Shown piece by piece: positions 44,118 through 53,536 of a stretch of 64,000 bases of DNA (the stretch's first letter is position 1; the number at the start of each line of letters is the position of its first letter). The notes beneath the pieces are model-generated. The model worked only from the letters and a program-made list of their open reading frames with translations, was not told the origin of the DNA and did no database searches. Source of the DNA: JASLQO01 sp002327525 (GTDB lineage Bacteria; Pseudomonadota; Gammaproteobacteria; Pseudomonadales; Azotimanducaceae); contig JASLQO010000032.1 in the NCBI GenBank assembly GCA_030744435.1, positions 1 to 64,000 on the forward strand, given 5' to 3'. A program made the translations under genes and the position numbers.

Positions 44118-45649
44118 ACGTGCATCCAGGAGAAGTAGCGGCGAGTACGCCCGACAAACCAGCCTACACCATGGCTTCGACGGGCGAGGTAGTGACCTTC
44201 GCCGAACTGGAATCGGCATCCAATCAGGGCGCGCACCTGTTCCGCAGCGTCGGCCTCAAGCGTGGTGATCATGTGGTGCTGTTCCTGGAGAACCACCCGC
44301 GCTTCTTTCAGATCTGCTGGGCCGCGCAGCGTGCCGGACTCTACTACACGCCAATCAGCTACCGCCTGCAGGGCGATGAGGTGGAGTACATCGTCAATAA
44401 CTGCGGCGCAAAGATGTTCATCACCTCCGCCGGACGGCTGGCGGTGGTGGAACCTCTGCTCGCGAGCATGCCGAACGTGGACGAGCACTTTGTTCTCGAC
44501 GGGGAGGCTCCGGGATTTCAGTCGTGGGAGGCCGCGTTGCGAGAACAGCCAACGACCCCAATCGTCGACCAGTCCGAGGGCAGGTCGATGCTGTACTCCT
44601 CGGGGATCACGGGCTACCCGAAAGGGGTAAAGAAACCGCTCCCGGAAGGCGAATACGGGGGCGATACGGGGCCCAATCTGATGGCCGCTCTGTATGGCGC
44701 CACGCAGGATTCGATCTACCTCTCACCGGCCCCGTTGTACCACTCCGCCCCCCTCATGTTCACGATGGGGTTCCTGCGCAGTGGCATGCATGTTGTGGTA
44801 ATGGAGAATTTCGAGGCGGAAGATGCGCTGCGTTGCATCGAGACCTACCAGATTACGCACAGCCAATGGGTACCGACCATGTTCATCCGCATGCTGAAGT
44901 TGCCGGAGGAAGTACGCCTGCGCTATGACGTCTCGCGCCTCCAGTGTGCGATACATGCCGCGGCACCTTGTCCGATACCCGTGAAGGAGCAGATGATCGA
45001 ATGGTGGGGACCGGTCATTCACGAGTACTACGCGGGTACCGAAGGCAATGGATTCGTGCAGCTGAACTCCGAGGAGTGGCTGGCGCACAAAGGCTCCGTG
45101 GGCAAGCCGCTCGGCTGTGAGGTGCACATCTGTGACAACGAGGGAAACGAGGTCGACGTCGGCGAGTCAGGTACCGTCTTTTTCGGCGGTGGCGACGTGT
45201 TCGAGTACCACGACGATCCCGAGAAAACGGCTGGATCGCGGCATTCGCGTGGCTGGAGCACGCTGGGGGATGTTGGCTACCTGGATGAAGAAGGCTACCT
45301 CTACCTCACCGACCGTAAGCACTTCATGATCATTTCGGGTGGCGTGAATATCTACCCTCAGGAGGCCGAGAATATCCTCATCACGCACGAGGCGGTGATG
45401 GACGTGGCGGTGTTCGGCGTGCCGAACGACCAATTCGGCGAGGAGGTGAAGGCCGTCGTGCAGCCGATCGAAATGTCCCTGGCCGGAGCCGAACTCGCCA
45501 TCGAACTGATGGATTTCTGCCGCGAGCGGCTTTCGCACATCAAGTGTCCGCGCTCGGTGGATTTTCGTGAGGAATTGCCGCGCCATCCCACGGGTAAGCT
45601 GTACAAGCGTCTGTTGAAGGAAGAATACTGGCTGGCGGCGGGCGGGTAA
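44114..45649 (+). CDS. Fatty-acyl-CoA synthetase (AMP-binding)
   Basis: A 511-residue ANL enzyme: LYSSGITGYPKGVKKPL is the P-loop (Ile replaces the usual Thr), YYAGTEGNGF the A5 region, GDVGYLDEEGYLYLTDRKHFMIISGG the hinge region, and HPTGKLYKRLLKE the C-terminal catalytic Lys. The KGVKKPL variant is typical of long/medium-chain acyl-CoA synthetases and related acid ligases. ATG 44114 overlaps msrB as ATGA. Confidence 0.87.
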   Translation: MNVHPGEVAASTPDKPAYTMASTGEVVTFAELESASNQGAHLFRSVGLKRGDHVVLFLENHPRFFQICWAAQRAGLYYTPISYRLQGDEVEYIVNNCGAKMFITSAGRLAVVEPLLASMPNVDEHFVLDGEAPGFQSWEAALREQPTTPIVDQSEGRSMLYSSGITGYPKGVKKPLPEGEYGGDTGPNLMAALYGATQDSIYLSPAPLYHSAPLMFTMGFLRSGMHVVVMENFEAEDALRCIETYQITHSQWVPTMFIRMLKLPEEVRLRYDVSRLQCAIHAAAPCPIPVKEQMIEWWGPVIHEYYAGTEGNGFVQLNSEEWLAHKGSVGKPLGCEVHICDNEGNEVDVGESGTVFFGGGDVFEYHDDPEKTAGSRHSRGWSTLGDVGYLDEEGYLYLTDRKHFMIISGGVNIYPQEAENILITHEAVMDVAVFGVPNDQFGEEVKAVVQPIEMSLAGAELAIELMDFCRERLSHIKCPRSVDFREELPRHPTGKLYKRLLKEEYWLAAGG

Positions 45650-45680
45650 CCGGGTCGCGAGCCAAGAGAGGCTTCAGCCA

Positions 45681-46562
45681 CTAGTCTCTATTCAGCAGAT
45701 TTGCGGGTGCGTACTGATCGGTCAGCACCCGTGCATTCCTGTCCCAGTCGGCGTCCCGGCTCATACTCGATGGATAGTCCTGGATATCGACGCCGTATGC
45801 GGACAGTGGCCGAGCGAGACGGGCGGCGCGTGTCCTCATCGTGGCGAGCTGTGGCAGCGCTCGGGTTGCTGCCAGGATGACGCGATTGGCGCTCTTGTTC
45901 AGACGCAGGTTGAAGAATTCGCCGAACACACTCGCGTAGGTGGCCGACTCGTGGTCATACAGGCGGCTCACGGCGAACGTGTTGGCCGCGAGCACGCCGC
46001 CGTGTGCCAACAGGGCGCGGGTTTCCTCGAGGTACTCGCGGGTCATGAGGTGTTCCGGTATGTAGTCGCCGTTGTAGGCGTCCAGCATGATCAGGTCGTA
46101 GGTTTCTCCACGCGATCCGGCGCGTTTCGTGAACACCCTGGCGTCCTGTGTGAACACTTTCAACACCTCGCTCTGCGCGAACCCGAAATACTCCTCAGCC
46201 ACCCGGACCACTGCTGCGTCGATTTCAACGACGTGTACGATGGCCTCCGGAAGGAGTGCCGCGAGGGCCGTGGGCAGGGTGCCGCCGCCCAGGCCCACGA
46301 CCAGGATGCGACGAGGTTGTGGATTCAACAACAGCGAAGCCATCATCATGCGCGTGTAGCTGAACACCATCTTCTTCGGATTGCGCTTGTTGATACACGA
46401 CTGGTTGCGTTGGTCTCGCCGGATACTGAACTGCAGACAAAGCTCTGCCCCCCGCCGGTCGATGAGTATGGTCTGATAGAGCGAGCGCTCGCGATGAATG
46501 ATCTCACCCCACACAGCCAACGGCAGGAGCAGAAGCGTTACGGCGAGCAGGAGACTACGCAT
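45681..46562 (-). CDS. Spermidine-synthase-like protein
   Basis: A 293-residue protein with a signal-like N-terminus (RSLLLAVTLLLLPLAVWG) and a methyltransferase-fold core: ILVVGLGGGTLPTALAALLP, HVVEIDAAVVRVAEEYFG and YDLIMLDAYNGDYIPEHL. These match the polyamine aminopropyltransferase family, though the fold is shared with other enzymes and activity is unproved. It overlaps the membrane-protein gene by 8 bp; the pair looks like a split version of the fused integral membrane spermidine synthases. Confidence 0.78.
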   Translation of the reverse strand: MRSLLLAVTLLLLPLAVWGEIIHRERSLYQTILIDRRGAELCLQFSIRRDQRNQSCINKRNPKKMVFSYTRMMMASLLLNPQPRRILVVGLGGGTLPTALAALLPEAIVHVVEIDAAVVRVAEEYFGFAQSEVLKVFTQDARVFTKRAGSRGETYDLIMLDAYNGDYIPEHLMTREYLEETRALLAHGGVLAANTFAVSRLYDHESATYASVFGEFFNLRLNKSANRVILAATRALPQLATMRTRAARLARPLSAYGVDIQDYPSSMSRDADWDRNARVLTDQYAPANLLNRD

Positions 46563-47142
46563 CGCGTGGAGCCAGCCATGCCAGGGCGCCGAACAGAATC
46601 AGCAGCCCGCCGAGCAGGATGAGAATGGTGTTCATCTCAAGCCACAGCACGAAGTAGAAGCTGGTACCCAGGGTCCCGAGTGCGCTGCCGAGCGTGGAGA
46701 CGAAGTACAGCCGGCCCGCGACGTTGCCCGATTCCTCCGTGGTCCGCACCAGCAGGCGGACGGAGTAGGGCGAGATCATGCCGAGAACCACGGTGGGCAC
46801 CACGAACAGAAGGGCGGCGGCCAGAAGCGATCCGTAGCGCGGATCATCGAGAAAGGAGAAGACCCAGTTCATGATGTCTTCGGCGAAGTAGACCAGCGGC
46901 AGCATGCAGCAAGCCCCCGCCAGAAAGATGATGGCGAAGCGGCGAATGGAAGGATGGCTTAGCGAGGCTCTGCCGCCAAGCAGGTATCCAAATGAGAGAG
47001 AGAGCATGAACACGGTGATAATGCTGCCCCAAACGTAAATACTGTTGCCGAAATACGGGGCCAGCAAACGCCCGCCAAGTAATTCGAGGGACATGATCAC
47101 GAAGCCCCCAATGAAGGCGAGGACATATATGAGTGCCGTCAA
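46555..47142 (-). CDS. Membrane partner of the spermidine-synthase-like protein
   Basis: A 195-residue protein with about five to six membrane helices. IYVLAFIGGFVIMSLELLGG and YFGNSIYVWGSIITVFMLSL match the N-terminal half of fused membrane spermidine synthases, as does LGMISPYSVRLLV. Length ends where the fused proteins continue into the catalytic domain, here supplied by the next gene. Start 47142. Confidence 0.8.
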   Translation of the reverse strand: MTALIYVLAFIGGFVIMSLELLGGRLLAPYFGNSIYVWGSIITVFMLSLSFGYLLGGRASLSHPSIRRFAIIFLAGACCMLPLVYFAEDIMNWVFSFLDDPRYGSLLAAALLFVVPTVVLGMISPYSVRLLVRTTEESGNVAGRLYFVSTLGSALGTLGTSFYFVLWLEMNTILILLGGLLILFGALAWLAPRDA

Positions 47143-47290
47143 CTGCCGGGATTCCTGCTGTAAATCATGCCTGGTTCCTGATTCTGTGAAAAAGTGGCCG
47201 CGAGTTTACAAATTGGTTTAACTGGTTCACAACTCAGTCGTTGTGAAGAGTCGGTACCGATTGTCTAATACGCACGCGACAAGCATGCAA

Positions 47291-48205
47291 ATGGACGGCG
47301 ACTTGAGAACTCATACCCACCTTGAGCGGCTGGAAGCCGAGAGTATCTACATAATGCGTGAAGTCATGGCCGAAGCAGAGAACCCGGTCATGCTCTACTC
47401 GGTTGGAAAAGATTCCTCGGTGATGCTGCACCTGGCATTGAAGGCGTTTTACCCTTCCAAGCCCCCCTTCCCGTTCCTGCACGTCGATACGACGTGGAAA
47501 TTCCGCGAGATGATCGAATTCCGCGATCAGCGCGCCGAGGAACTGGACATCGGACTCATCGTGCACATCAACGAAGAAGGCGTGCAACAGGGCATCGGCC
47601 CGTTCACGCACGGCTCGCAGGTTCACACGGACGTCATGAAGACGCGGGCGCTCAAGCAGGCGCTCGACAAGTACAAGTTCGACGCCGCTTTCGGGGGCGC
47701 GCGGCGCGACGAAGAAAAATCGCGCGCAAAGGAACGTGTTTTCTCGTTCCGCAACGCACAACATCGCTGGGACCCCAAGAATCAGCGTCCGGAACTGTGG
47801 GACCTCTACAACGGTCGCGTACGCAACGGCGAGAGTATGCGCGTATTCCCGCTGTCCAACTGGACCGAACTGGATATCTGGCAATACATCTATCAGGAGA
47901 ACATCCCCATCGTGCCTCTGTACTTCGCGAAGATGCGGACGGTCGTTGAGCGGGATGGAATGCTCATTCTGGTGGATGACGACCGCCTGCCGCTGGGCGA
48001 GGGCGAAGTGCCCGAGAAGAAGCTCGTGCGCTTTCGCACACTCGGCTGTTATCCGCTGACGGGTGCGGTCGAGAGTAGAGCCGACGATTTGCCCGGCATC
48101 ATCCAGGAGATGCTGGTCGCGCGCACCTCGGAGCGGGAGGGACGGGCCATCGACCACGACGAATCGGCCTCCATGGAGAAGAAAAAGCAGGAAGGATATT
48201 TCTAG
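47291..48205 (+). CDS. cysD: Sulfate adenylyltransferase subunit 2
   Basis: A 304-residue ATP-sulfurylase catalytic subunit. HLERLEAESIYIMREVMAEA, PVMLYSVGKDSSVMLHLALK (PP-loop), HVDTTWKFREM and FGGARRDEEKSRAKERVFS are diagnostic. It makes adenylyl sulfate from sulfate and ATP with CysN. ATG 47291 matches the length of E. coli CysD; GTG 47243 or ATG 47285 would give longer leaders. The TAG shares one base with the cysNC start. Confidence 0.95.
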   Translation: MDGDLRTHTHLERLEAESIYIMREVMAEAENPVMLYSVGKDSSVMLHLALKAFYPSKPPFPFLHVDTTWKFREMIEFRDQRAEELDIGLIVHINEEGVQQGIGPFTHGSQVHTDVMKTRALKQALDKYKFDAAFGGARRDEEKSRAKERVFSFRNAQHRWDPKNQRPELWDLYNGRVRNGESMRVFPLSNWTELDIWQYIYQENIPIVPLYFAKMRTVVERDGMLILVDDDRLPLGEGEVPEKKLVRFRTLGCYPLTGAVESRADDLPGIIQEMLVARTSEREGRAIDHDESASMEKKKQEGYF

Positions 48206-50091
48206 TGAACGCGAGCATAGAACAATATCTCCAGGAGCAGGCGGCCAAGACCACGCTGCGTTTTCTGACCTGCGGCAGTGTCGACGACGGCAAGAGCACG
48301 CTCATCGGCCGTCTGCTTTACGATTCGAAGCTGATATTCGACGACCAACTCGCTGCGCTCGAGGCCGATTCCAAGCGTGTCGGTACTCAGGGACAGGACA
48401 TCGACTTCGCCCTGCTCGTAGACGGGCTTGCAGCGGAGCGTGAACAGGGCATCACGATCGATGTCGCCTACCGCTATTTCGCTACCGACAAACGCAAGTT
48501 CGTCGTCGCCGACTGCCCCGGCCACGAGCAATACACGCGCAACATGGCAACGGGCGCATCGGGTGCCGATCTCGCCGTCATGATGGTGGATGCGCGCAGG
48601 GGTATCCTGACGCAGACCAAGCGACATAGTTACATCGTCTCGTTGTTCGGCATCAAGGAGGTTCTGGTCGCGGTCAACAAGATGGATCTGGTCAATTACG
48701 ACGAGTCCATTTTCCGCATCATCGAGGAGGAATACCGTGAGTTCGCCTCCGGACTCGCGGACGATGCGAACATTGTCTGCGTGCCTATTTCTGCCCTCAA
48801 AGGCGACAACATCACCGAAGCGTCCCGGGCCATGCCCTGGCACGACGGTATCACGCTCATGGATCACCTAGAGACAGTGGACGTTGAGCCGGGGGAGGAA
48901 ATCCACTCGTTCCGCCTGCCCGTGCAGTGGGTCAACCGGCCCAACCTCGATTTTCGCGGTTTCAGCGGCACCATTGCCGGCGGTGTCGTGCGTCCGGGCG
49001 ACGAGATCATGGCGCTGCCTTCCGGTCAATGTTCCAAAGTTGAGCGTATCGTGACAATGGACGGTGATCTCGAGCAGGCCACGCGCATGGACGCCGTGAC
49101 GATCACGCTGGAAGACGAAATCGACATCAGCCGCGGCGACGTCATCTGCGCGGCGCAAGATCCGTTGCAGCTCACCGATCAACTGTCGGTGCACCTGCTG
49201 TGGATGCATGACGACGAACTGTTCCCCGGACGACAGTACTACCTGAAATCGGGCAATCGCACGGTGTCGTGTGTCGTGACCGATCTCAAACACCGTGTCA
49301 GCATCAACAGCCTCGAGAATCACGCGGCCAAGAAATTGTCGCTAAATGAGGTGGGTGTCGCCAATGTCAGCCTGAGCGACAAGATCGCTTTTGAGCCTTT
49401 CGGCGATAACCGAAGCCTCGGCAGCTTCATTCTGATCGATAAACAAACCAATGGCACCGTAGGCGTGGGCTTGTTCGATTTCTCGCTGCGACGCGCCGAC
49501 AATGTGGTCTGGCAGGTGCTGGACGTGAACAAGAGCCGCCGATCCGATCTCAAACACCAGAAGCCGTGCGTAATCTGGATGACGGGTCTTTCGGGATCCG
49601 GCAAGTCGACCATCGCCAACATTCTGGAAGGTCAGCTGCATGCCATGCACCGTCACACGTACACGCTCGACGGAGACAATGTACGCCACGGTCTTAACCG
49701 GGATCTCGGCTTTACCGAAGCCGACCGGGTGGAGAACATTCGCCGTGTCGGGGAGACGTCCCGGTTGATGGTGGACGCGGGCCTGATCACCATCGTGGCC
49801 TTCATCTCGCCCTTCCGCACCGATCGTCGGATGGTACGCAATCTCATGGATGCAGGGGAATTCATCGAGGTGTTCGTGGATACGCCGCTGGAAGTCTGCG
49901 AGCAGCGCGATCCGAAAGGCCTCTACCGCAAGGCTCGGGCCGGTGAGATCAGCAACTTCACCGGTATCGGTTCGGATTACGAACGCCCCGCGCATGCCGA
50001 AGTGCACCTGCATACCGAGGACATGAGCCCGGAAGACGCCGCGGCTCAGGTCATGGCCTATCTGGAAGAACGCGGTATTCTAAGCAGCTGA
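48205..50091 (+). CDS. cysNC: Bifunctional CysN/CysC (ATP sulfurylase large subunit and APS kinase)
   Basis: A 628-residue fusion. The CysN GTPase part has GSVDDGKSTLIGRLLYDSK, DCPGHEQYTRNMATGASGAD and VNKMDLVNY, followed by beta-barrel domains. From about residue 450 the CysC part has WMTGLSGSGKSTIAN (P-loop), LDGDNVRHGLNRDLGF and FISPFRTDRRMVR. GTP hydrolysis drives adenylyl-sulfate formation, which is phosphorylated to PAPS. GTG 48205 shares a base with the cysD stop. A hairpin terminator follows. Confidence 0.95.
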   Translation: MNASIEQYLQEQAAKTTLRFLTCGSVDDGKSTLIGRLLYDSKLIFDDQLAALEADSKRVGTQGQDIDFALLVDGLAAEREQGITIDVAYRYFATDKRKFVVADCPGHEQYTRNMATGASGADLAVMMVDARRGILTQTKRHSYIVSLFGIKEVLVAVNKMDLVNYDESIFRIIEEEYREFASGLADDANIVCVPISALKGDNITEASRAMPWHDGITLMDHLETVDVEPGEEIHSFRLPVQWVNRPNLDFRGFSGTIAGGVVRPGDEIMALPSGQCSKVERIVTMDGDLEQATRMDAVTITLEDEIDISRGDVICAAQDPLQLTDQLSVHLLWMHDDELFPGRQYYLKSGNRTVSCVVTDLKHRVSINSLENHAAKKLSLNEVGVANVSLSDKIAFEPFGDNRSLGSFILIDKQTNGTVGVGLFDFSLRRADNVVWQVLDVNKSRRSDLKHQKPCVIWMTGLSGSGKSTIANILEGQLHAMHRHTYTLDGDNVRHGLNRDLGFTEADRVENIRRVGETSRLMVDAGLITIVAFISPFRTDRRMVRNLMDAGEFIEVFVDTPLEVCEQRDPKGLYRKARAGEISNFTGIGSDYERPAHAEVHLHTEDMSPEDAAAQVMAYLEERGILSS

Positions 50092-50126
50092 ACGCCTTTG
50101 CGGTGACAGTCGCCGTCGCCTGCCTG

Positions 50127-50153
50127 AAATGACCGGCCTATGGCCGGTTATTT
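50127..50153 (+). terminator. Terminator after cysNC
   Basis: A 12-bp stem (AAATGACCGGCC with GGCCGGTTATTT, one G-U pair) around a TAT loop, followed by CACTTT. It lies 35 bp after cysNC and is close to symmetrical in sequence, so it might work on both strands. Confidence 0.65.
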
Positions 50154-50240
50154 CACTTTGATGGGTTTGGTTTACCATCTGGGTCGGCTCGACTCGATTC
50201 GAGCACCTATTGCCTGAAACCCGCAAGAGGAGCCGCGCAC

Positions 50241-51056
50241 ATGCATATCGGTGTCACGCTGCGCAATATGGGGCCGCAATCCTCGCCAGAACTGTTTACC
50301 CGCGGCGCACGCGCCGCCGAAGACAGGGGGCTGGAGTCGGTCTGGATCACGGATCACATCGCGATACCCCCGGACGATGCCGAGGGCAGCGGCGGGCGCT
50401 ATCTCGACCCGCTGGTGGCGCTCGCCGTACTGGCCGGTCACACGCAACGTATCAAGCTCGGCACCGGTGTGCTGATTCTGCCGTATCGAGCCGCGTTACC
50501 GACGGCGAAACAGATCGCCACGCTGCAGGAACTATCGGGCGAACGGCTGGTGCTCGGGGTCGGAATAGGCTGGATGGATCCCGAGTTTCGTGCTCTGGGC
50601 CTCGACAGACACAGGCGTGGCGTGGACTCAGACGAACGCCTGGCGTTTCTCAGGGCCTGCTTCGCAGACGATGTCGTTCAGGCCAACGGGCAGTCGTTTT
50701 TATTCAAACCACGCCCGCCACTACCGCCGGTGCTGGTTGGCGGACGCGCACCCCATGCATTGCGTCGAGCCGCACGCTACGGAGATGGTTGGTTGCCGAT
50801 GGTGCGCTCTCCCGAAGACCTGGACCCCTGGCTAGACCACTATCGGGAAGAGACGAATCGCCTCGACCGGCCACCCGGAACAATCACCGTCATGAGTGGG
50901 CTACCGCTGCACGATCGGGAGGCGAGTTTGACCGCACTCGACGAATACCAGCGCCGGGGAGTGGAACGGTTCGTGTGCGGCGTGCGCTACGACGATTTGG
51001 ATCAGTATCGCGCCGCCCTGGACGCTCTGGCTGAAACCGGGGCTGCCAGGGGTTGA
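50241..51056 (+). CDS. LLM-class F420-dependent oxidoreductase
   Basis: A 271-residue TIM-barrel flavin oxidoreductase of the luciferase family: MHIGVTLRNMGPQSSPEL, AAEDRGLESVWITDHIAIPP, RIKLGTGVLILPYRAAL, QELSGERLVLGVGIGWMDPE and GGRAPHALRRAARYGDGW. This matches the TIGR03619-like group. No F420 biosynthesis genes are in the window, so FMN could be used instead. A promoter region with the cysNC terminator lies upstream. Confidence 0.87.
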   Translation: MHIGVTLRNMGPQSSPELFTRGARAAEDRGLESVWITDHIAIPPDDAEGSGGRYLDPLVALAVLAGHTQRIKLGTGVLILPYRAALPTAKQIATLQELSGERLVLGVGIGWMDPEFRALGLDRHRRGVDSDERLAFLRACFADDVVQANGQSFLFKPRPPLPPVLVGGRAPHALRRAARYGDGWLPMVRSPEDLDPWLDHYREETNRLDRPPGTITVMSGLPLHDREASLTALDEYQRRGVERFVCGVRYDDLDQYRAALDALAETGAARG

Positions 51057-51068
51057 AAATGGTCCTGG

Positions 51069-52316
51069 TTAACCCAAGGAGACTTCCTGATTCTGGTGGC
51101 GCGGGTCGCGTACTGCCAGTAGTACGGTCACGCCACCGGCGAGAAGACCGAGGGTCCCGGCCAGTTCCGATGACGAGTTGGCCAGCGCGATGCGCAGCGG
51201 CAGATCGTGGCGTTGGCCGAATTCGAGTGTGAGATTCACGCAGGCGTTCTGAAAACCCTGGGCCGCCGCTCCGATACTGGCGAATACGACCAGAGTAGGA
51301 ATCAGATGCTCCGAACCGAGCAGTGCCATGGTGGCAACGACCCAGAGGCCACTGGCGATGAGGAATACGTTGCGAAAGCCACCCCGGTCAGCGATGGCGC
51401 CCCACACCAGATTCGAAATGGTAGCGGCCACGGTAAAGGCGATGGTCAGCAGTGCCAGATTCTCACCGGTGAGACGCACGTTTCTGGCGACGTACAGCAC
51501 ATAGAATGGCATCGCCAGGCGCCCCGTCGTCGCTATACTTCTGGCCAGCACGTAGCGTGCGAATTCCGGTTCGTCCCGGAGTAGTTGCGGCACCTCGCGT
51601 AAGCGCCGAAAAAAAGGCGCCTGTTTCCGCAACCTCGGTGGCACGGACTCACGCATCATGACCAGCATGGTGAGGCCGGCCGAGGTCAGGACGAACGCCA
51701 GTAAAAAGATCGCGGAATATCCGCTGATCGTCGGCTCGTCACCGAGAAAATACTCGCCTCCCAGGAATGCGACGATCGCCGAGATGATCCCGGCGAGGAA
51801 GTTGCGCATGCCGGTCAGGCGGCCGCGCTTGGACACGGGTATCACCTTCGACATGAGGAAATTGAATATCACACCCTGCATGCCCTGCATGCCCTGCATG
51901 AGCCCGTAGACGAGTAACGCGACGAAGATGGCGGCGAGCGCCGGACCCGGCGCCAGAAAGAATCCCGCGGCGGCTATGGCAAGTACACACAACCTCATCG
52001 CGGTGCCAGTGACGAATCCCACCGGCAGCACCTTTTCCCTGTGTTCGATGATGCTCGCCCCGAGCAGCGGGGTCAGCATCATGCCGAAAGACTGCAGCGC
52101 CATGGCGGCGCCGACGGCCGTATCGGAGCCCCCGGAGATCAGCAGTATGAAGGCTGGCAGGAAGGTCGGGGCGTTGAGCAGACGAAAGCCGGTCTGTCCG
52201 AGCATGCCGTGTAAAAGATGAGCCGTGAAATTGCGTGTGAGATCGCGTTGGACGGAGATCTGGTAGCGCTTCTCGGCGCGGCGTTCGACACGAGAGCGTT
52301 GATTGTCGTGCGTCAC
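51069..52316 (-). CDS. MFS transporter, probably C-terminally shortened
   Basis: A 415-residue membrane protein of the major facilitator superfamily: QTGFRLLNAPTFLPAFI, VPVSKRGRLTGMRNFLAG-like loop (KVIPVSKRGRLTGM) and GLWVVATMALLG. About 11 helices are seen. After LANSSSELAGTLGLLAGG the sequence jumps to VTVLLAVRDPRHQ, so about 25-30 residues (the twelfth helix) appear to be missing compared with relatives. The GTG start at 52316 has GGATGGG upstream; upstream in-frame starts are possible. A 9-bp triplet repeat lies inside. Confidence 0.7.
   Translation of the reverse strand: MTHDNQRSRVERRAEKRYQISVQRDLTRNFTAHLLHGMLGQTGFRLLNAPTFLPAFILLISGGSDTAVGAAMALQSFGMMLTPLLGASIIEHREKVLPVGFVTGTAMRLCVLAIAAAGFFLAPGPALAAIFVALLVYGLMQGMQGMQGVIFNFLMSKVIPVSKRGRLTGMRNFLAGIISAIVAFLGGEYFLGDEPTISGYSAIFLLAFVLTSAGLTMLVMMRESVPPRLRKQAPFFRRLREVPQLLRDEPEFARYVLARSIATTGRLAMPFYVLYVARNVRLTGENLALLTIAFTVAATISNLVWGAIADRGGFRNVFLIASGLWVVATMALLGSEHLIPTLVVFASIGAAAQGFQNACVNLTLEFGQRHDLPLRIALANSSSELAGTLGLLAGGVTVLLAVRDPRHQNQEVSLG
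51874..51900. repeat. 9-bp tandem repeat, three copies
   Basis: CCCTGCATG is repeated three times without mismatch. On the coding (minus) strand it gives the MQG-type run LMQGMQGMQGV in the MFS protein, at a membrane-helix/loop edge. Copy number may vary by slippage without a frameshift. Confidence 0.85.
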
Positions 52317-52522
52317 GCACCCATCCGCGCCAGGACGATGCGGCCGCAGACGTGGCAACGTGAGACGTCTCTCGACCAGGCAGCCGGTCGGCTCTGTAGT
52401 TTCATTCGGAACGAATTTATGGAGTTATGGAATTTTGTTAAGGCTGGCACAGTTTCCACACGAAGTAGCGTCGATGATGCTCGTTATCCACTCAAGCCGC
52501 ACACATCGACGAGCAGAGTCGT

Positions 52523-52723
52523 ATGGACGTATCAAGACGCAGTTACCCCGATCAGTTCACCGGCAGTTTCGACCTGCTGCAGGTCGTGATTCCACGCATG
52601 GAAATCCTCGCAGAGATGGCTACCCGTGGTGAGCAGGTGGCGCTCAACGATGTATGTCTGGCCGTGGCGGTCGTGGCGGATGCCGTGGCCAATGCGCAGG
52701 CCAGTGCCCCCAGCACACGCTGA
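52523..52723 (+). CDS. Hypothetical small protein
   Basis: A 66-residue acidic frame: FTGSFDLLQVVIPRMEILAE, then a region VCLAVAVVADAVANAQASA. No signal peptide, no known family and no clear RBS; the middle could be one helix. It lies between the divergent MFS gene and the convergent enoyl-CoA hydratase. Composition is gene-like, but short ORFs are common here. Confidence 0.35.
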   Translation: MDVSRRSYPDQFTGSFDLLQVVIPRMEILAEMATRGEQVALNDVCLAVAVVADAVANAQASAPSTR

Positions 52724-52759
52724 GCCGTCTCAACGCGGCCTTCGCGAGACCACGGCGGT

Positions 52760-53527
52760 TTACTTCCCCTGCCAGTTGGGAGCACGTTTCTCGGCAAACG
52801 CTTTCGGCCCCTCGACAAAGTCTTCACTCTGCACCATGGCCTTCACCGAGTCGTACTGCACGGTCATGGATTCTTCCAGTCCCACATCGAGACTGCGATA
52901 AACCACGTCCTTGCTCGCGCGTATGGACAAAGGCGCGCACGCGGCGATCTGACCGGCCCAGTCGAGGGCTGCTTCCATCAGCTGTTCGTGCGGAACGACA
53001 TCGTTGACGAATCCCAGTTCCTTGCCTTCGCCAGCGGTCACGTGACGGCCGGTGAGAATCATGCCCAGCGCACGCTTGCAGCCGATCATGCGCGGCAGAC
53101 GGTTGAGCCCACCTGCGAGCGCGGCCAGCCCTACCTTGGGTTCCGGCAGTGCAAACAGCGCTTTCTCCGAAGCGATGATGAGGTCGCATGCCAACGCGAT
53201 CTCGAATCCACCACCCATGGCCACACCGTTGACGGCCGCGATCACGGGCTTGGTGAGATTGAACCGTGAGGTGAGACCTGCAAACCCGCGGGGCATGGGA
53301 ACGCGCTCACCGCCTTCGGCCTGATAGCGCAGATCGTTGCCTGCACTAAAGCCGCGCCCCGCGCCCGTCACGATGGCGACCCACATGTCGTCATCTGAAG
53401 CGAAGTCGTCGAATACCCCGCCGAGTTCTGCGTTGGCTGGTGGATGCAATGCATTGAGTCGGTCGGGGCGCTCCAGCGTCACGGTCATGATGTGGTCGTT
53501 CTTCTCGATACTGCAGAATTCGGGCAT
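52760..53527 (-). CDS. Enoyl-CoA hydratase/isomerase family protein
   Basis: A 255-residue crotonase: TVTLERPDRLNALHPPANAE, VTGAGRGFSAGNDLRYQAE (oxyanion hole), GVAMGGGFEIALACDLIIAS and ALPEPKVGLAALAGGLNRLP, where Glu (PEPKVGL) is one catalytic acid. The position of the second Glu is occupied by Ala-Ala in VGLAALAGG, so it may be an isomerase, decarboxylase or thioesterase-like relative. It precedes no clear partner; the dicarboxylate symporter gene lies 9 bp upstream on the same strand. Confidence 0.85.
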   Translation of the reverse strand: MPEFCSIEKNDHIMTVTLERPDRLNALHPPANAELGGVFDDFASDDDMWVAIVTGAGRGFSAGNDLRYQAEGGERVPMPRGFAGLTSRFNLTKPVIAAVNGVAMGGGFEIALACDLIIASEKALFALPEPKVGLAALAGGLNRLPRMIGCKRALGMILTGRHVTAGEGKELGFVNDVVPHEQLMEAALDWAGQIAACAPLSIRASKDVVYRSLDVGLEESMTVQYDSVKAMVQSEDFVEGPKAFAEKRAPNWQGK

Positions 53528-53536
53528 GTCGGCTCC

